Shown here: positions 18,649-27,351 of the stretch, one piece after another
How positions within the stretch are numbered: the stretch's first letter is position 1
Layout of the letters: each line of letters starts with the position of its first letter
Assembly: GCF_000712135.1 (NCBI RefSeq)
Contig: NZ_JOOE01000003.1
Location: forward strand, 793,501-857,500
Length of the DNA stretch: 64,000 nucleotides
DNA from: Sphingomonas sp. UNC305MFCol5.2
GTDB taxonomy: Bacteria; Pseudomonadota; Alphaproteobacteria; Sphingomonadales; Sphingomonadaceae
Reading direction: 5' to 3'
The notes under the pieces: model-generated
Told to the model about the DNA's origin: nothing
Database searches by the model: none
The model's input: the letters and a program-made list of their open reading frames with translations, nothing else
Program-made: the position numbers and the translations under genes

Positions 18649-19758
18649 ATGAGGGGAAGCGCGGATTTCGAGCAAGTCTATACGGGCGGCGTCACGACGC
18701 TGCGCTTTACCGGCAATTTGTCCTTGGCATGTCTGCGCGACTTGCCCGAGCGGCTCAATGCGATCGAAGGCGCGGTTGCCAGGCTCGACCTGAGCGAAGT
18801 CGATCGGATCGACACCGTCGGCGCCTGGCTGATCCACCGTTTCGCGCGCGACCATGGCTCGGCGGTGGAAGGTCTGGAAGCCGACGAGCAGCATCTGTTC
18901 GACCAGGTCGCCGCCGCCGAGCATCCAATCGAGCTGCCCCGCAAGCCCGCCGATCCGTTCACGCGGATGCTCGGCGAAGTCGGCGAAGCGATCTATACCG
19001 CCGGCCACACCTTGTATGGGTTGCTGGGTTTCATGGGCGCGACGACGCTCGCCTTCTGGAACGTCTTCACGCACCCTCGACGATTCCGGTTCAACGCCAC
19101 CGTCCACCGCTTCGAAGTCGTCGGCGTCTCGGCGCTCGGCATCATCGGGCTGATGAGTTTCCTGATCGGGATCGTCATCGCGCAGCAGGGCGCAGTGCAG
19201 CTCCGCCAGTTCGGCGCCGAGGTTTATACGATCAACCTGGTCGGCCGCATCACGCTGCGCGAACTCGGCGTGCTGATGACGGCGATCATGGTCGCGGGCC
19301 GCTCGGGATCGGCCTTCGCCGCGCAGATCGGCACGATGAAGCTCACCGAAGAAATCGACGCGATGCGCACGATCGGCGTCTCGCCGATGGAGGCGCTGGT
19401 GGTGCCGCGGACGCTCGCGGTGGTGCTTATGATGCCGCTGCTCGGCTTCTACGCTTCGCTGATCGCGATTCTGGGCGGCGGGCTGCTCTGCTGGGTCAGC
19501 CTCGACATTCCGCCGGTGACCTTCATCCAGCGCATCCGTGAGGTCGTGCCGCTCAGCGATCTATGGGTCGGCCTCGTCAAGGCGCCTGTGTTCGGCGCGA
19601 TCATCGCGATCGCCGGTTGCTTCCAGGGCATGCAGGTCGAGGCCGATGCCGAGCAGGTCGGTCGCCGGACTACCATTGCCGTGGTGCAGGCGATCTTTCT
19701 GGTGATCGTGCTCGATGCGTTCTTCGCGGTGTTCTTCAGCGAAGTGGGCTGGATATGA
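18649..19758 (+). CDS. mlaE: MlaE-type ABC permease with N-terminal STAS domain
   Basis: Inner-membrane permease of an MCE phospholipid transporter. The protein (about 369 aa) starts with a STAS/MlaB-like domain of about 90 aa (LRFTGNLSLACLRDLPERL; DLSEVDRIDTVGAWLIHRF) fused ahead of the MlaE domain. The permease part carries FLIGIVIAQQGAVQLRQFG, the motif TLRELGVLMTAIMVAGRSGS and IDAMRTIGVSP. In E. coli the STAS protein MlaB is separate. ATG 18649 is preceded by in-frame GTGs at 18640 and 18646; AAAGG lies upstream. Its stop overlaps the ATPase start (ATGA). Confidence 0.93.
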   Translation: MRGSADFEQVYTGGVTTLRFTGNLSLACLRDLPERLNAIEGAVARLDLSEVDRIDTVGAWLIHRFARDHGSAVEGLEADEQHLFDQVAAAEHPIELPRKPADPFTRMLGEVGEAIYTAGHTLYGLLGFMGATTLAFWNVFTHPRRFRFNATVHRFEVVGVSALGIIGLMSFLIGIVIAQQGAVQLRQFGAEVYTINLVGRITLRELGVLMTAIMVAGRSGSAFAAQIGTMKLTEEIDAMRTIGVSPMEALVVPRTLAVVLMMPLLGFYASLIAILGGGLLCWVSLDIPPVTFIQRIREVVPLSDLWVGLVKAPVFGAIIAIAGCFQGMQVEADAEQVGRRTTIAVVQAIFLVIVLDAFFAVFFSEVGWI

Positions 19759-20570
19759 TGGCGCGCCGCGAACAGGAAGATGTGATCATCCGCGTCCAGG
19801 GCCTCAAGAACGGCTTTGGCGATCAGGGCGAGCATGTCGTCCATGACGGGCTCGATCTCGAGGTGCGCCGCGGCGAGATCCTTGGCGTGGTCGGTGGATC
19901 GGGGACTGGCAAATCGGTACTGATGCGTTCGATCATCGGGCTGCAGACGCCGATCGAAGGCAGCATCGAAGTCTTTGGCGAGAACACGATTGGCCGCGAG
20001 GAGACCGAAGCGGTCGATATCCGCAAGCGCTGGGGCGTGCTGTTCCAGGGCGGTGCGTTGTTCTCGACGCTGACCGTGTCGGAGAACGTCCAGGTTCCGA
20101 TCAAGGAGTTCTACCCCGGGCTTGATCAGGCGCTGCTCGAGGAGATCGCGGCGTACAAGGTGGTGATGACTGGCCTCCCGCCCGACGCAGGCCCCAAATT
20201 CCCCGCCGAGCTCTCAGGGGGCATGAAGAAGCGCGCGGGTCTCGCCCGCGCGCTGGCGCTCGATCCCGAATTGCTGTTCCTCGACGAGCCTACCGCAGGG
20301 CTCGATCCGATCGGCGCCGCCGCGTTCGACGAGCTGACCGAGTCGCTCCAGAAGACGCTGGGGCTGACCGTATTCCTGATCACGCACGATCTCGATACGC
20401 TCTATGCGATCTGCGACCGCGTCGCAGTGCTCGCCGACAAGCGCGTGATCGCAGTCGGAACCATCGACGAACTGCTCGCGCTGGATCATCCGTGGATCGA
20501 GGAATATTTCAAAGGGCCGCGCGGGCGCGCCGCAGTTGCCAGCGCCGAACGGGCGCAAGCGAGGACATGA
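19755..20570 (+). CDS. mlaF: MlaF-type ABC transporter ATPase
   Basis: The 271-aa ATPase drives MCE lipid transport. The Walker A is GGSGTGKS, the Q-loop is in LFQGGALFSTLTV, the signature is LSGGMKKRAGLARAL, the Walker B is LLFLDEPTAGLDP, and the switch His is in FLITHDLDTLY. KKRAGLARA, in place of the commoner QRVAIARA, is typical of MlaF/Mkl ATPases. ATG 19755 overlaps the mlaE stop, and a second ATG follows immediately at 19758. It is central in the four-gene operon. Confidence 0.94.
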   Translation: MMARREQEDVIIRVQGLKNGFGDQGEHVVHDGLDLEVRRGEILGVVGGSGTGKSVLMRSIIGLQTPIEGSIEVFGENTIGREETEAVDIRKRWGVLFQGGALFSTLTVSENVQVPIKEFYPGLDQALLEEIAAYKVVMTGLPPDAGPKFPAELSGGMKKRAGLARALALDPELLFLDEPTAGLDPIGAAAFDELTESLQKTLGLTVFLITHDLDTLYAICDRVAVLADKRVIAVGTIDELLALDHPWIEEYFKGPRGRAAVASAERAQART

Positions 20571-20577
20571 GGCTCTG

Positions 20578-21540
20578 ATGGAAACGCGATCGAACCATGT
20601 ACTCGTCGGCGCGGTGGTGCTGATCCTGCTCGCGGTGCTGGCACTGTTCATCGTCTGGCTGGCGCGACTGGGCGGCGGCAATGAGCGCCAATACGACATC
20701 TTCTTCAAGCAGGCTGTCGACGGCCTCAATCCCGGCTCGGCGGTCAGCTTCTCGGGCGTGCCTTCGGGGCAAGTCAAGGAGATCAGCTTCTGGAAGCCCG
20801 ATCCGAGCCTGGTGCGTGTGCGCATCAGCGTGAACGACGACGTGCCCATTCTCGAGGGTACCACGGCCTCGATCCAGGGCAGCTTCACCGGGCCTAGCAC
20901 CGTGCAACTCGACGGTGCGGTCAAAGGCGCGCCGCCGATCGTCTGCCCGGAACAGAATCCACGCGCAGCCTGCCCGCTGGGCGTGCCGGTGATCCCGACC
21001 AAGCAGGGCGGGCTGGGGGCGCTGCTCAACTCGGCGCCGCAGCTGCTCGAACGCATCTCGACGCTGACCGAGCGGCTTTCCGAGCTGCTCGGCGACAAGA
21101 ACCAGAACTCGATCGCGGGCATCCTGGCCAACACCAACCGGCTGACCGATGCGCTCGCCGATCGTGGGCCCGAGATCGCGGCGACTCTCGCCGAGACGCG
21201 GCTCGCGATCCAGAAGTTCGGGCTGGCGACCGAGGAACTCGGTAAGCTCGCCACCACCACCAATGGCGTGCTCGCCGACGACGTCCGCCCGACGATCGCC
21301 AACCTCAACCGCACCATCGCCTCCGCACGCAAATCGATGGAGACGCTCGACGCCACGATCGGCGACGCGCGCCCAGGGCTACAGGCACTGTCGAAGAAGA
21401 CGATCCCTGAGATCGGCCAGCTCGTCCAGGATCTGCGGGTGATGTCGACCAGCCTCGCGTCGGTTGCGGAGAAACTCGATCAGGGCGGCGCGTCGAGCCT
21501 GGTCGGCTCGCCCAAACTGCCCGACTACAAACCCAAATGA
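20578..21540 (+). CDS. mlaD: MlaD-like MCE domain protein
   Basis: The 320-aa protein has an N-terminal membrane anchor (HVLVGAVVLILLAVLALFIVW), one MCE domain (about 40-120: QAVDGLNPGSAVSFSGVPSG; LEGTTASIQGSF), and a long helical C-terminal region with heptad-like repeats to about residue 305. It is expected to form the periplasmic hexameric ring that guides lipids to MlaFE. It is longer than E. coli MlaD (183 aa) and resembles the alphaproteobacterial version. ATG 20578 lies 7 bp after the mlaF stop, and the lipoprotein gene overlaps its end by 4 bp. Confidence 0.92.
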   Translation: METRSNHVLVGAVVLILLAVLALFIVWLARLGGGNERQYDIFFKQAVDGLNPGSAVSFSGVPSGQVKEISFWKPDPSLVRVRISVNDDVPILEGTTASIQGSFTGPSTVQLDGAVKGAPPIVCPEQNPRAACPLGVPVIPTKQGGLGALLNSAPQLLERISTLTERLSELLGDKNQNSIAGILANTNRLTDALADRGPEIAATLAETRLAIQKFGLATEELGKLATTTNGVLADDVRPTIANLNRTIASARKSMETLDATIGDARPGLQALSKKTIPEIGQLVQDLRVMSTSLASVAEKLDQGGASSLVGSPKLPDYKPK

Positions 21541-22142
21541 GGCCCATGATGAACAAGCGCGCTCTGCTCCTCGCCCTGCCGCTGCTCGCGGCCTCGCTGA
21601 GCGGCTGCATCTCGTTCGGCGGCAAGCCGCCCAAGTCGCTGCTGACGCTGACGCCCGCCGCCACCTTGCCGGTCGGTGAATCGCAACGGTCGAACGTGGC
21701 GGCGACGATCACGATCGCGGTGCCGTCGCTGCCGCAGGAGCTCGCCTCCTCGCGGATCCCGGTGCATTCGGGCGGGACGGCGATCGCCTTCGTCAAGGAC
21801 GCGCAATGGATCGAGCGCCCGTCGCAGCTGTTCCAACGGCTGCTTGGCGACACGATCACGGCCAAAACCGGTCGGCTCGTGCTCAGCTCGCGCCAGTCGA
21901 TGCTCGATCCCGGCGCCTATCTGATGGGCGAGCTGCGTCGCTTCGGCATCGAGGAAGAGGCCAGGGAGGCAGTCGTCACCTATGACGCCGCGCTGATTCG
22001 CGGCCCGGAGAGCGTTGTCGAAAAGCGTCGCTTCGAAGCGCGCGTGCCCGTGACCGAGATCGAAGCCGCGCGGGCCGGTGCCGCGCTCAACGACGCGGCC
22101 AACCAGGTCGCGGCGCAAGTCGCGGAATGGGTGGGCAAGTAA
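21537..22142 (+). CDS. ABC-type transport auxiliary lipoprotein (PqiC-like)
   Basis: The 201-aa lipoprotein begins with a signal peptide (ALLLALPLLAASLSGC, lipobox LSGC at about residues 19-22) and continues with the ABC_trans_aux fold: ITIAVPSLPQEL, SSRIPVHSGGTAIAFVKDA, W...LFQRLL. In MCE systems this lipoprotein probably forms the outer-membrane side of the lipid path in place of MlaA/MlaC, neither of which is encoded here. The first ATG (21537) overlaps mlaD; ATGs at 21546 and 21549 are possible. It converges with the cyclophilin gene with a 1-bp gap. Confidence 0.88.
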   Translation: MRPMMNKRALLLALPLLAASLSGCISFGGKPPKSLLTLTPAATLPVGESQRSNVAATITIAVPSLPQELASSRIPVHSGGTAIAFVKDAQWIERPSQLFQRLLGDTITAKTGRLVLSSRQSMLDPGAYLMGELRRFGIEEEAREAVVTYDAALIRGPESVVEKRRFEARVPVTEIEAARAGAALNDAANQVAAQVAEWVGK

Positions 22143-22143
22143 C

Positions 22144-23010
22144 TCAGGGCGCGCGGCGGATCGGCGCCTGGGCGTTGCAGATGTCGGCGCCGCCTGCGGG
22201 CACGGTGAAGAAGGGCGGCTTGCGGTTCTCGCGCTCATTGAGCCATGCGGCGAAGCGAGGGTTGTCGGTCGCGCGATACTGGAAGCGCGGGCGCTCGTCC
22301 TCTGGCAGCTGGCTGGCGAGCCGTACCGAGAGGATCGGCAGTCGATCGGCCTCGTTCTCATAGACCCCAAGCCCACCGCCTCCGCGCGGCAGGCTGGAGA
22401 GCCACTGCATCCCGTCGACGACGCGGCCGATCAGTGCGATGTTGCGATCGAGATGACGCGGCGCGTGACCGATTACGGTGTAGAGCTCAGCACCGCTGCC
22501 GGTGCTCGGCGCGAGGTCGCGTGCGACGCCGACCATGCCGTAGCAATGGGTGAGCCAGCTTGCCTTGCCGTCGGTCGCGAGCGGCCATCCATCGGCACTG
22601 TGGCTCGTCCTGGTCGCATAGGGATCGGTCCGCGCCAGGCTGGTCACGCCGTCGAAGCGCATCCATTCATATTCCGCCGGCGGGTTCGCGATCACACTGG
22701 GCGGCAGCGGTTTCTTCTCGGTCGCGTCGCCCCATTGCGTGACGTAATTGTCCTGGACGCGATAGACGCTGGTGCCGTCCCACCAATGCGCCTCGGCCAG
22801 CTTCCGGATATTGCTGACGTGCGCCGGCGCATAACGCGGCGCGAGTCGGATATAGACCTGACGCCCACCCTGCAGCGTCATGACGAGAATCTCGTTGTCG
22901 GGAATCGGCCGCCAGTCGGTGGCCGCGGCGTCGGCGGCGGAAGGAGCGGTCTGGGCAAGAGCCGGAATGGCAGCGGCGAGCGCGGAAAGCGCGAGCAAGG
23001 ACTTGAGCAT
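22144..23010 (-). CDS. Periplasmic cyclophilin-type peptidyl-prolyl isomerase
   Basis: The 288-aa exported protein has the signal peptide MLKSLLALSALAAAIPALAQ from ATG 23008-23010. The cyclophilin domain includes ILVMTLQGGRQVYIRLAPRYAPAHV, the substrate region with GVTSLARTDPYATRTSHSAD, LTHCYGMVGVAR, and the late ELYTVIGHAPRHLDRNIALIGRV segment. Members of this divergent group fold or protect periplasmic proteins. The frame stays open upstream through the antisense of tRNA-Ser, a known source of over-long gene calls; the signal peptide shows the true start. Confidence 0.9.
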   Translation of the reverse strand: MLKSLLALSALAAAIPALAQTAPSAADAAATDWRPIPDNEILVMTLQGGRQVYIRLAPRYAPAHVSNIRKLAEAHWWDGTSVYRVQDNYVTQWGDATEKKPLPPSVIANPPAEYEWMRFDGVTSLARTDPYATRTSHSADGWPLATDGKASWLTHCYGMVGVARDLAPSTGSGAELYTVIGHAPRHLDRNIALIGRVVDGMQWLSSLPRGGGGLGVYENEADRLPILSVRLASQLPEDERPRFQYRATDNPRFAAWLNERENRKPPFFTVPAGGADICNAQAPIRRAP

Positions 23011-23086
23011 GAAGAGAGACTGACACGCGCCGCTGCGCTTGCCTAGCCTGCCTGCACGGGCTAGGGCCGCGCCTTCCGGGGAATGC

Positions 23087-23177
23087 GGAGCGGTGGCCGA
23101 GTGGTCGAAGGCGCTCGCCTGGAAAGTGAGTATACGCCAAAAGCGTATCGAGGGTTCGAATCCCTCCCGCTCCGCCA
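23087..23177 (+). tRNA. tRNA-Ser (anticodon GGA)
   Basis: A 91-nt class II tRNA. The acceptor stem GGAGCGG pairs with CCGCTCC; the anticodon loop CTGGAAA holds GGA; a long variable arm (TATACGCCAAAAGCGTAT) and the T arm GGGTTCGAATCCC follow. The CCA end is encoded (75-77 of 231xx). An integrase remnant begins directly downstream, so the 3' end has probably served as an attachment site. Confidence 0.96.
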
Positions 23178-23238
23178 CTAGCGCCCTCCGCAGGGCTCGC
23201 CAAACTCCCTAAAATCTGCTAGAAAACCGCAGAAATCG

Positions 23239-24135
23239 GTGGTTTTTTCGTTCCGCTGCGTTTCACTCAATCCGACACAATCTCACATGAAGTGTGGGAA
23301 AAAGGACGTGCGCGATGCGGCCTTCGCCACGCGGCAGAAAATCGCGCAGGGGATCGATCCGGTCGCAGAGCGCAAACAAAAACGCCAGGCTATCCCGACG
23401 TTCCGCGAAGCGGCCAAATTGGTTCATGAAGAGCATGAAAGGGCATGGAAGAACGGCAAGCGTCAGAACCAGTGGATTGCGACCCTAACGACCTATGCCT
23501 TCCCCAAGATTGGCGATCTGACCGTCGATAAGATCGAGGGGCCAGCGATTCGAGACGTGCTGATCCCGATCTGGCTGTCAAAGCCAGAGACTGCGAGGCG
23601 GGTACGACAACGTATTGGCACGGTTCTCGATTGGGCTTGCGCCAAAGGGTTTCGGGCCACCGAAGCGCCGATGCGGTCGCTTTCCAAAGGGTTGCCTCGC
23701 CAGCCCAAGAAGGACGGCCATTTTGCCGCTATGCCCTATGCGGACGTTCCGGCTTTCGTCGAAAAGCTTGGAGAACGTGAATCCGTCGGTCGGCTTGCGT
23801 TGGAAGCGCTCATTTTGACCGCCACCCGATCGGGAGAGATTCGCGGCGCGACCTGGGCGGAGCTTGATCTGAAAGCCGCCCTATGGACCATCCCGGCTGC
23901 CCGCATGAAAATGGGGAAGGTCCATGTCGTGCCACTGTCGCAGCCGGCCGTAGCCGTGTTCGAACGCGCCCAGAGGTATAGAGCCGGAATCAGCGACCTC
24001 GTGTTTCCCGGCCAGGACGTGAAAAAGCCCCTTTCCGACATGACCCTGCTCAAGGTCCTTCCGTCGCGCTTTCGCCGCATTAGGTGGCAGCCGTTCGATT
24101 ACTGTTCGAACACCCACTGCGAGCCTGTGATCTGA
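23239..24135 (+). pseudogene. P4-type tyrosine integrase remnant (both ends truncated)
   Basis: The open frame resembles the middle of DUF4102-type integrases. It contains the end of the arm-binding domain (RDAAFATRQKIAQGIDPVAE), the core-binding domain (about 50-140), and the start of the catalytic domain with Arg I in TATRSGEIRGATWAEL and the beta-Lys region RMKMGKVHVVPLS. The first ~80 residues of a normal integrase are missing, and homology stops near 24060 after DMTLLKVL, before the HxxR and Tyr boxes. It cannot be an active recombinase. Position next to tRNA-Ser marks an old integration event. Confidence 0.85.
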
Positions 24136-24150
24136 ATCCCTTTCGGTCGA

Positions 24151-25455
24151 TCAAACTGCAACGGCCTGTTGCACTCGACCATCTTGCCCGAAGATCCTCA
24201 GGTAGCGCTCGATTTCGGCAGGATTGCCGGTCGCCTTGGAAGGATTGTCGGAGAGCTTCACGGCGGGACGGCCGTTGGCGCTGGTCACCTTGGCAACGAG
24301 CGAGATCGGCTCCAGCTCGTGCCCGCCATCGGGATCGCAGCCGCGAAAGTCGTTGGTGAGGTTGGTGCCCCAGCCGAAGCTCATCCGCACCCGGCCATGG
24401 AAGTGACGATAGGTCGCCTCGATGCTGTCGACATCCATCCCGTCGGAGAAGATCAGCAGCTTGGTGCGAGGATCTCGGCCATGCGCCTCCCACCACGCAA
24501 TGATCTGCTCGCCGCCCTCAATCGGGGGCATGGAGTCGGGACGGAAGCCGGTCCAGTCGGCGAGCCAGTCGGGGGCGTGGCGCAGGAAGGCGGTGGTGCC
24601 AAAGGCGTCCGGAAGCGCGATCAGCAGGTTGCCGTCATAATGCGCCTGCCATTCCTCCAGCACCCGATAGGGCGCGGCCGCGACTCCGGCATCGTCGGCG
24701 GCGAGCGCGGCCAGCACCATCGGCAGCTCATGCGCGTTGGTGCCGATCGCCTCGAGGTCGTTGTCCATCGCGAGCAGTACGTTCGAGCTGCCGATGAAGC
24801 GCGTGCCCAACCCCTCCTTGAGCGCCTCGACACACCAGCGTTGCCAGAGGAAGCCGTGGCGGCGGCGGGTGCCGAAGTCTGAAATGATGATGTCGGGGAG
24901 CTGGCGCAGCCGTTCGACCTTTTCCCAGAGCTTGGCCTTGGCGCGGGCATAGAGCACGTCGAGCTCGAAGCGGCCCTTGCCTTTGAGCGCGGCACGCGAA
25001 CGTAGCTCGTTGACGATGGCGAGCGCCGGGATTTCCCACATCGTCGTGTGCGTCCACGGCCCGTCGAAGTGCAACTCGAACTGGCCGTCGACCTTGCGCA
25101 GCTCATAGTCCGGCAGCCGGAAATCGGCGAGCCACGCGATGAAGTCGGGCGCGAACATGCGCTGTTTGCCGTAGAAGCTGTTGCCGGCCAGCCAGATCAA
25201 CTCCTTCTTCGAGAAACGCACGGTGCGGGCGTGATCGAGCTGCTCGCGCAGCTCGGTTTCGTCGATCACGTCCGCCAGTCGTACCGACTTGCTGCGATTG
25301 ATCAGCGAGAAGGTCGCCTGCACGTCCGGATGCAGATGCCGGATCATCTGCAGCATCAGCAGCTTGTAGAAGTCGGTGTCGAGCAGGCTTCGGACGACCG
25401 GATCGAGCCGCCAGCCATGATTGTAGACGCGAGTCGCGATATCGGTGACGGGCAT
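24151..25455 (-). CDS. pncB: Nicotinate phosphoribosyltransferase
   Basis: Makes nicotinate mononucleotide from nicotinate and PRPP (Preiss-Handler NAD salvage). The 434-aa protein carries the substrate signature [15 protein letters not shown] near the N-terminus, [12 protein letters not shown] in the centre, the presumed phosphorylated His in [13 protein letters not shown], and the phosphate-binding [12 protein letters not shown]. It is the last gene of a leftward four-gene cluster, 8 bp after the NAD kinase homologue, and is probably controlled by the NrtR-like regulator that heads the operon. It ends 15 bp from the integrase remnant on the other strand. Confidence 0.94.
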   Translation of the reverse strand: MPVTDIATRVYNHGWRLDPVVRSLLDTDFYKLLMLQMIRHLHPDVQATFSLINRSKSVRLADVIDETELREQLDHARTVRFSKKELIWLAGNSFYGKQRMFAPDFIAWLADFRLPDYELRKVDGQFELHFDGPWTHTTMWEIPALAIVNELRSRAALKGKGRFELDVLYARAKAKLWEKVERLRQLPDIIISDFGTRRRHGFLWQRWCVEALKEGLGTRFIGSSNVLLAMDNDLEAIGTNAHELPMVLAALAADDAGVAAAPYRVLEEWQAHYDGNLLIALPDAFGTTAFLRHAPDWLADWTGFRPDSMPPIEGGEQIIAWWEAHGRDPRTKLLIFSDGMDVDSIEATYRHFHGRVRMSFGWGTNLTNDFRGCDPDGGHELEPISLVAKVTSANGRPAVKLSDNPSKATGNPAEIERYLRIFGQDGRVQQAVAV

Positions 25456-25463
25456 GTCGATCC

Positions 25464-26357
25464 TCAGCCGGTGACGAGGTGAAGGGCGTGGGCAGCGGGA
25501 GCCACGGATACGCGGCGGCCCCAGTCGAATACCAGAAAGTCCTGCTCCATCCCGTCCGCAAAGATCACGCCGCCATCGTTCATCCGTGACGTGACCTCTA
25601 TCGGCTCGCCGGCTAGCTTGCCTGAACGCAGGCTTGTGCCGGTGGCGATGCTCGGAAACGGCTCGCGGACGAAATAGGCGACGGCGCGCTCCTCGGGCGT
25701 CAACGGCAGGTGCGTCCCAATCGATTCCATGATCGAACGGGCCCAGCCCGTGGCGCCGGTTCCCGATGCGACGATCAGACCGCTCGAGCTATGGTCCTCG
25801 TGGCCCTCGCCGACCGTGATGCTGTAGCGCGCGGACTGGTGGCTGCGATGGCCCACGAACACTTCATTGAGCGCGAGCAGCCGCTCCCCCGTGTCGAGCC
25901 GGGCCTCGACCATCGTGCGGCGCTCGGTCGGCGCTCGCCCCGCGGTGCTGGCGCGAAGCAGATCTGAGAGGTGCCGCACCGACACCCGGACCAGGATGCC
26001 GTCATAGAGGTCAGGCGATGGATTCACCCCGAGCACGGGTTGGCCGGCGAGATATTTGGCGACATTGGCGACCAGCCCGTCCTGGCCGACGGGCACGATC
26101 AGATCCTCCGGGCCGAACAGGAAGCGGTCGAGATCGGGACGGCGCACATGCGCCTGCCGCCAATCGTCCGGCACCGCCAGCCGCGCCTGTTTCAAGGCGT
26201 CGTGCAGCTGGCGGTCGCGATCCTCGAGCGTCTCGATCCGCTGGCCCCGCGTCTCGAGGAAGAACCGTGCCTGCTCGCGCGTCGCATGGCGCGCGAGCAG
26301 CAGTTCATAGTCGCTTTCCCGAGTGACGAAGACCGCGCGAGGGCTGTTGGTCGGCAT
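25464..26357 (-). CDS. NAD(+)/NADH kinase homologue with altered GGDG motif
   Basis: The 297-aa protein has the NAD-kinase order of motifs: [16 protein letters not shown] where GGDG(T) is usual (about 88-92), [15 protein letters not shown], the catalytic-region LNEVFVGH (NE motif), and [11 protein letters not shown] in place of GTGSTAY. The first ~80 residues are unlike housekeeping NAD kinases. Gly-to-Gln in the first motif is a real difference in the ATP/NAD-binding loop, so activity may be altered. It is the third gene in the cluster, 7 bp after the SPFH gene. It could phosphorylate NAD or bind it as a sensor. Confidence 0.78.
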   Translation of the reverse strand: MPTNSPRAVFVTRESDYELLLARHATREQARFFLETRGQRIETLEDRDRQLHDALKQARLAVPDDWRQAHVRRPDLDRFLFGPEDLIVPVGQDGLVANVAKYLAGQPVLGVNPSPDLYDGILVRVSVRHLSDLLRASTAGRAPTERRTMVEARLDTGERLLALNEVFVGHRSHQSARYSITVGEGHEDHSSSGLIVASGTGATGWARSIMESIGTHLPLTPEERAVAYFVREPFPSIATGTSLRSGKLAGEPIEVTSRMNDGGVIFADGMEQDFLVFDWGRRVSVAPAAHALHLVTG

Positions 26358-26364
26358 CGCGCCC

Positions 26365-27351
26365 TCACCGCGCCGGCAACGCGGGCGCTTCGCGGCGGAA
26401 CTCGCCGACGAGACTGGCCAGCAGATCGGGCGTGACGTTCAGATGCTCGATCGTATCAAGCTTGCCCGCCAGATCGCGCGCCGCGAGGCCGAGCAGGACG
26501 GCGGGCGGCAGGTCGCGGTAGATCGCGATGTGCGCCTGCTCGGCCTCTGCCCTCGCGCCCTCGACGGTGCGGATGCGCTCCGCCTCGGCCGCTGCCTCGA
26601 CCTGCTGCGCTTCGGCGAGGCCCGCTGCGCGCGTGCGGGCGTTCGCGGCTTCCTCCGCGATCAGCTGCTGCTCGCGGCGGGCGAGCTCGGTCCGGTTGGC
26701 GAGCTCGTTCTCGGCGATGGCGCGCTCCTTCTCCACGGCGAGGGCCCGGCGCTCGAACGTCGCCTGATCCGCCTTTTGCTGGAGCGCCTCGAAGGTCGGC
26801 GTCTGGAGCGCGCGTTCCAGTTCGGCGCTGGGTGCGAGGTTGGTGAGCCGGATCGCGACGACTTCGAGACCGATCTCGCCTAGCGCGGGATCGTGCGCCA
26901 GCGCCGCCTGCAACGCGCCGCGTAGGGGATCCGGCCCCGCATCGAGCAGCGCTTGCACGGGTGCCTGCGCGAGATATTGCAACACGGCTTGGTTGACCAG
27001 GCCGGCAAGGCGCGTCTCGATGCGCTGGATCGGCTCAGCGGTCCAGCTGCCGCTACGCAGGCCGATCGTGAAGTCGACGCGCGCCGCGAGCAGCTCGGGA
27101 TCGGCAACGCGCCACGTCAGCGTGCCCTGCACCGCCACTGTCTGGAAGTCCTGGCTGCGGCCCTTGACGAACAGCGCCATCTCTCGGTCATCCATCGGCA
27201 GCTCGGCGATGCTGGCGGTCTCCGGGCGGAACCAGAAGACGAGGCCGCGTCCGCTCTGCCGCGCGCGGCCGTTGCGATAGCGAATGACATGGCTGCTCGC
27301 GTCGGCGCGAAGCTGGGCGGCGAAGCCGAAATTGCGGACATGTGCCATCAT
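26365..27351 (-). CDS. SPFH/band-7 domain protein without membrane anchor
   Basis: The 328-aa protein starts at ATG 27349-27351, overlapping the Nudix stop (ATGA) with AAGGGGAAC upstream. A band-7 domain covers about residues 25-190 (MALFVKGRSQDFQTVAVQGT; LTWRVADPELLAARVDF). It is followed by a long Ala/Glu/Arg-rich coiled coil (about 200-290) and a short tail (PPAVLLGLAARDLAGKL). No N-terminal hydrophobic anchor is seen, unlike flotillin or HflK. Such proteins form ring-like scaffolds. Its place between a NAD-responsive regulator and a NAD kinase homologue suggests a role tied to NAD metabolism, which is inference. Confidence 0.82.
   Translation of the reverse strand: MMAHVRNFGFAAQLRADASSHVIRYRNGRARQSGRGLVFWFRPETASIAELPMDDREMALFVKGRSQDFQTVAVQGTLTWRVADPELLAARVDFTIGLRSGSWTAEPIQRIETRLAGLVNQAVLQYLAQAPVQALLDAGPDPLRGALQAALAHDPALGEIGLEVVAIRLTNLAPSAELERALQTPTFEALQQKADQATFERRALAVEKERAIAENELANRTELARREQQLIAEEAANARTRAAGLAEAQQVEAAAEAERIRTVEGARAEAEQAHIAIYRDLPPAVLLGLAARDLAGKLDTIEHLNVTPDLLASLVGEFRREAPALPAR

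Noticed and set aside
23011..23178. N-terminal extension of the cyclophilin frame through the tRNA-Ser antisense
   Set aside because: The extension is the reverse complement of the tRNA; a clean signal peptide begins at 23010.
24120..24150. Possible attR copy of the tRNA-Ser 3' end (GAATCCCT)
   Set aside because: Only 8 bp match the tRNA tail; too short to be an attachment repeat.
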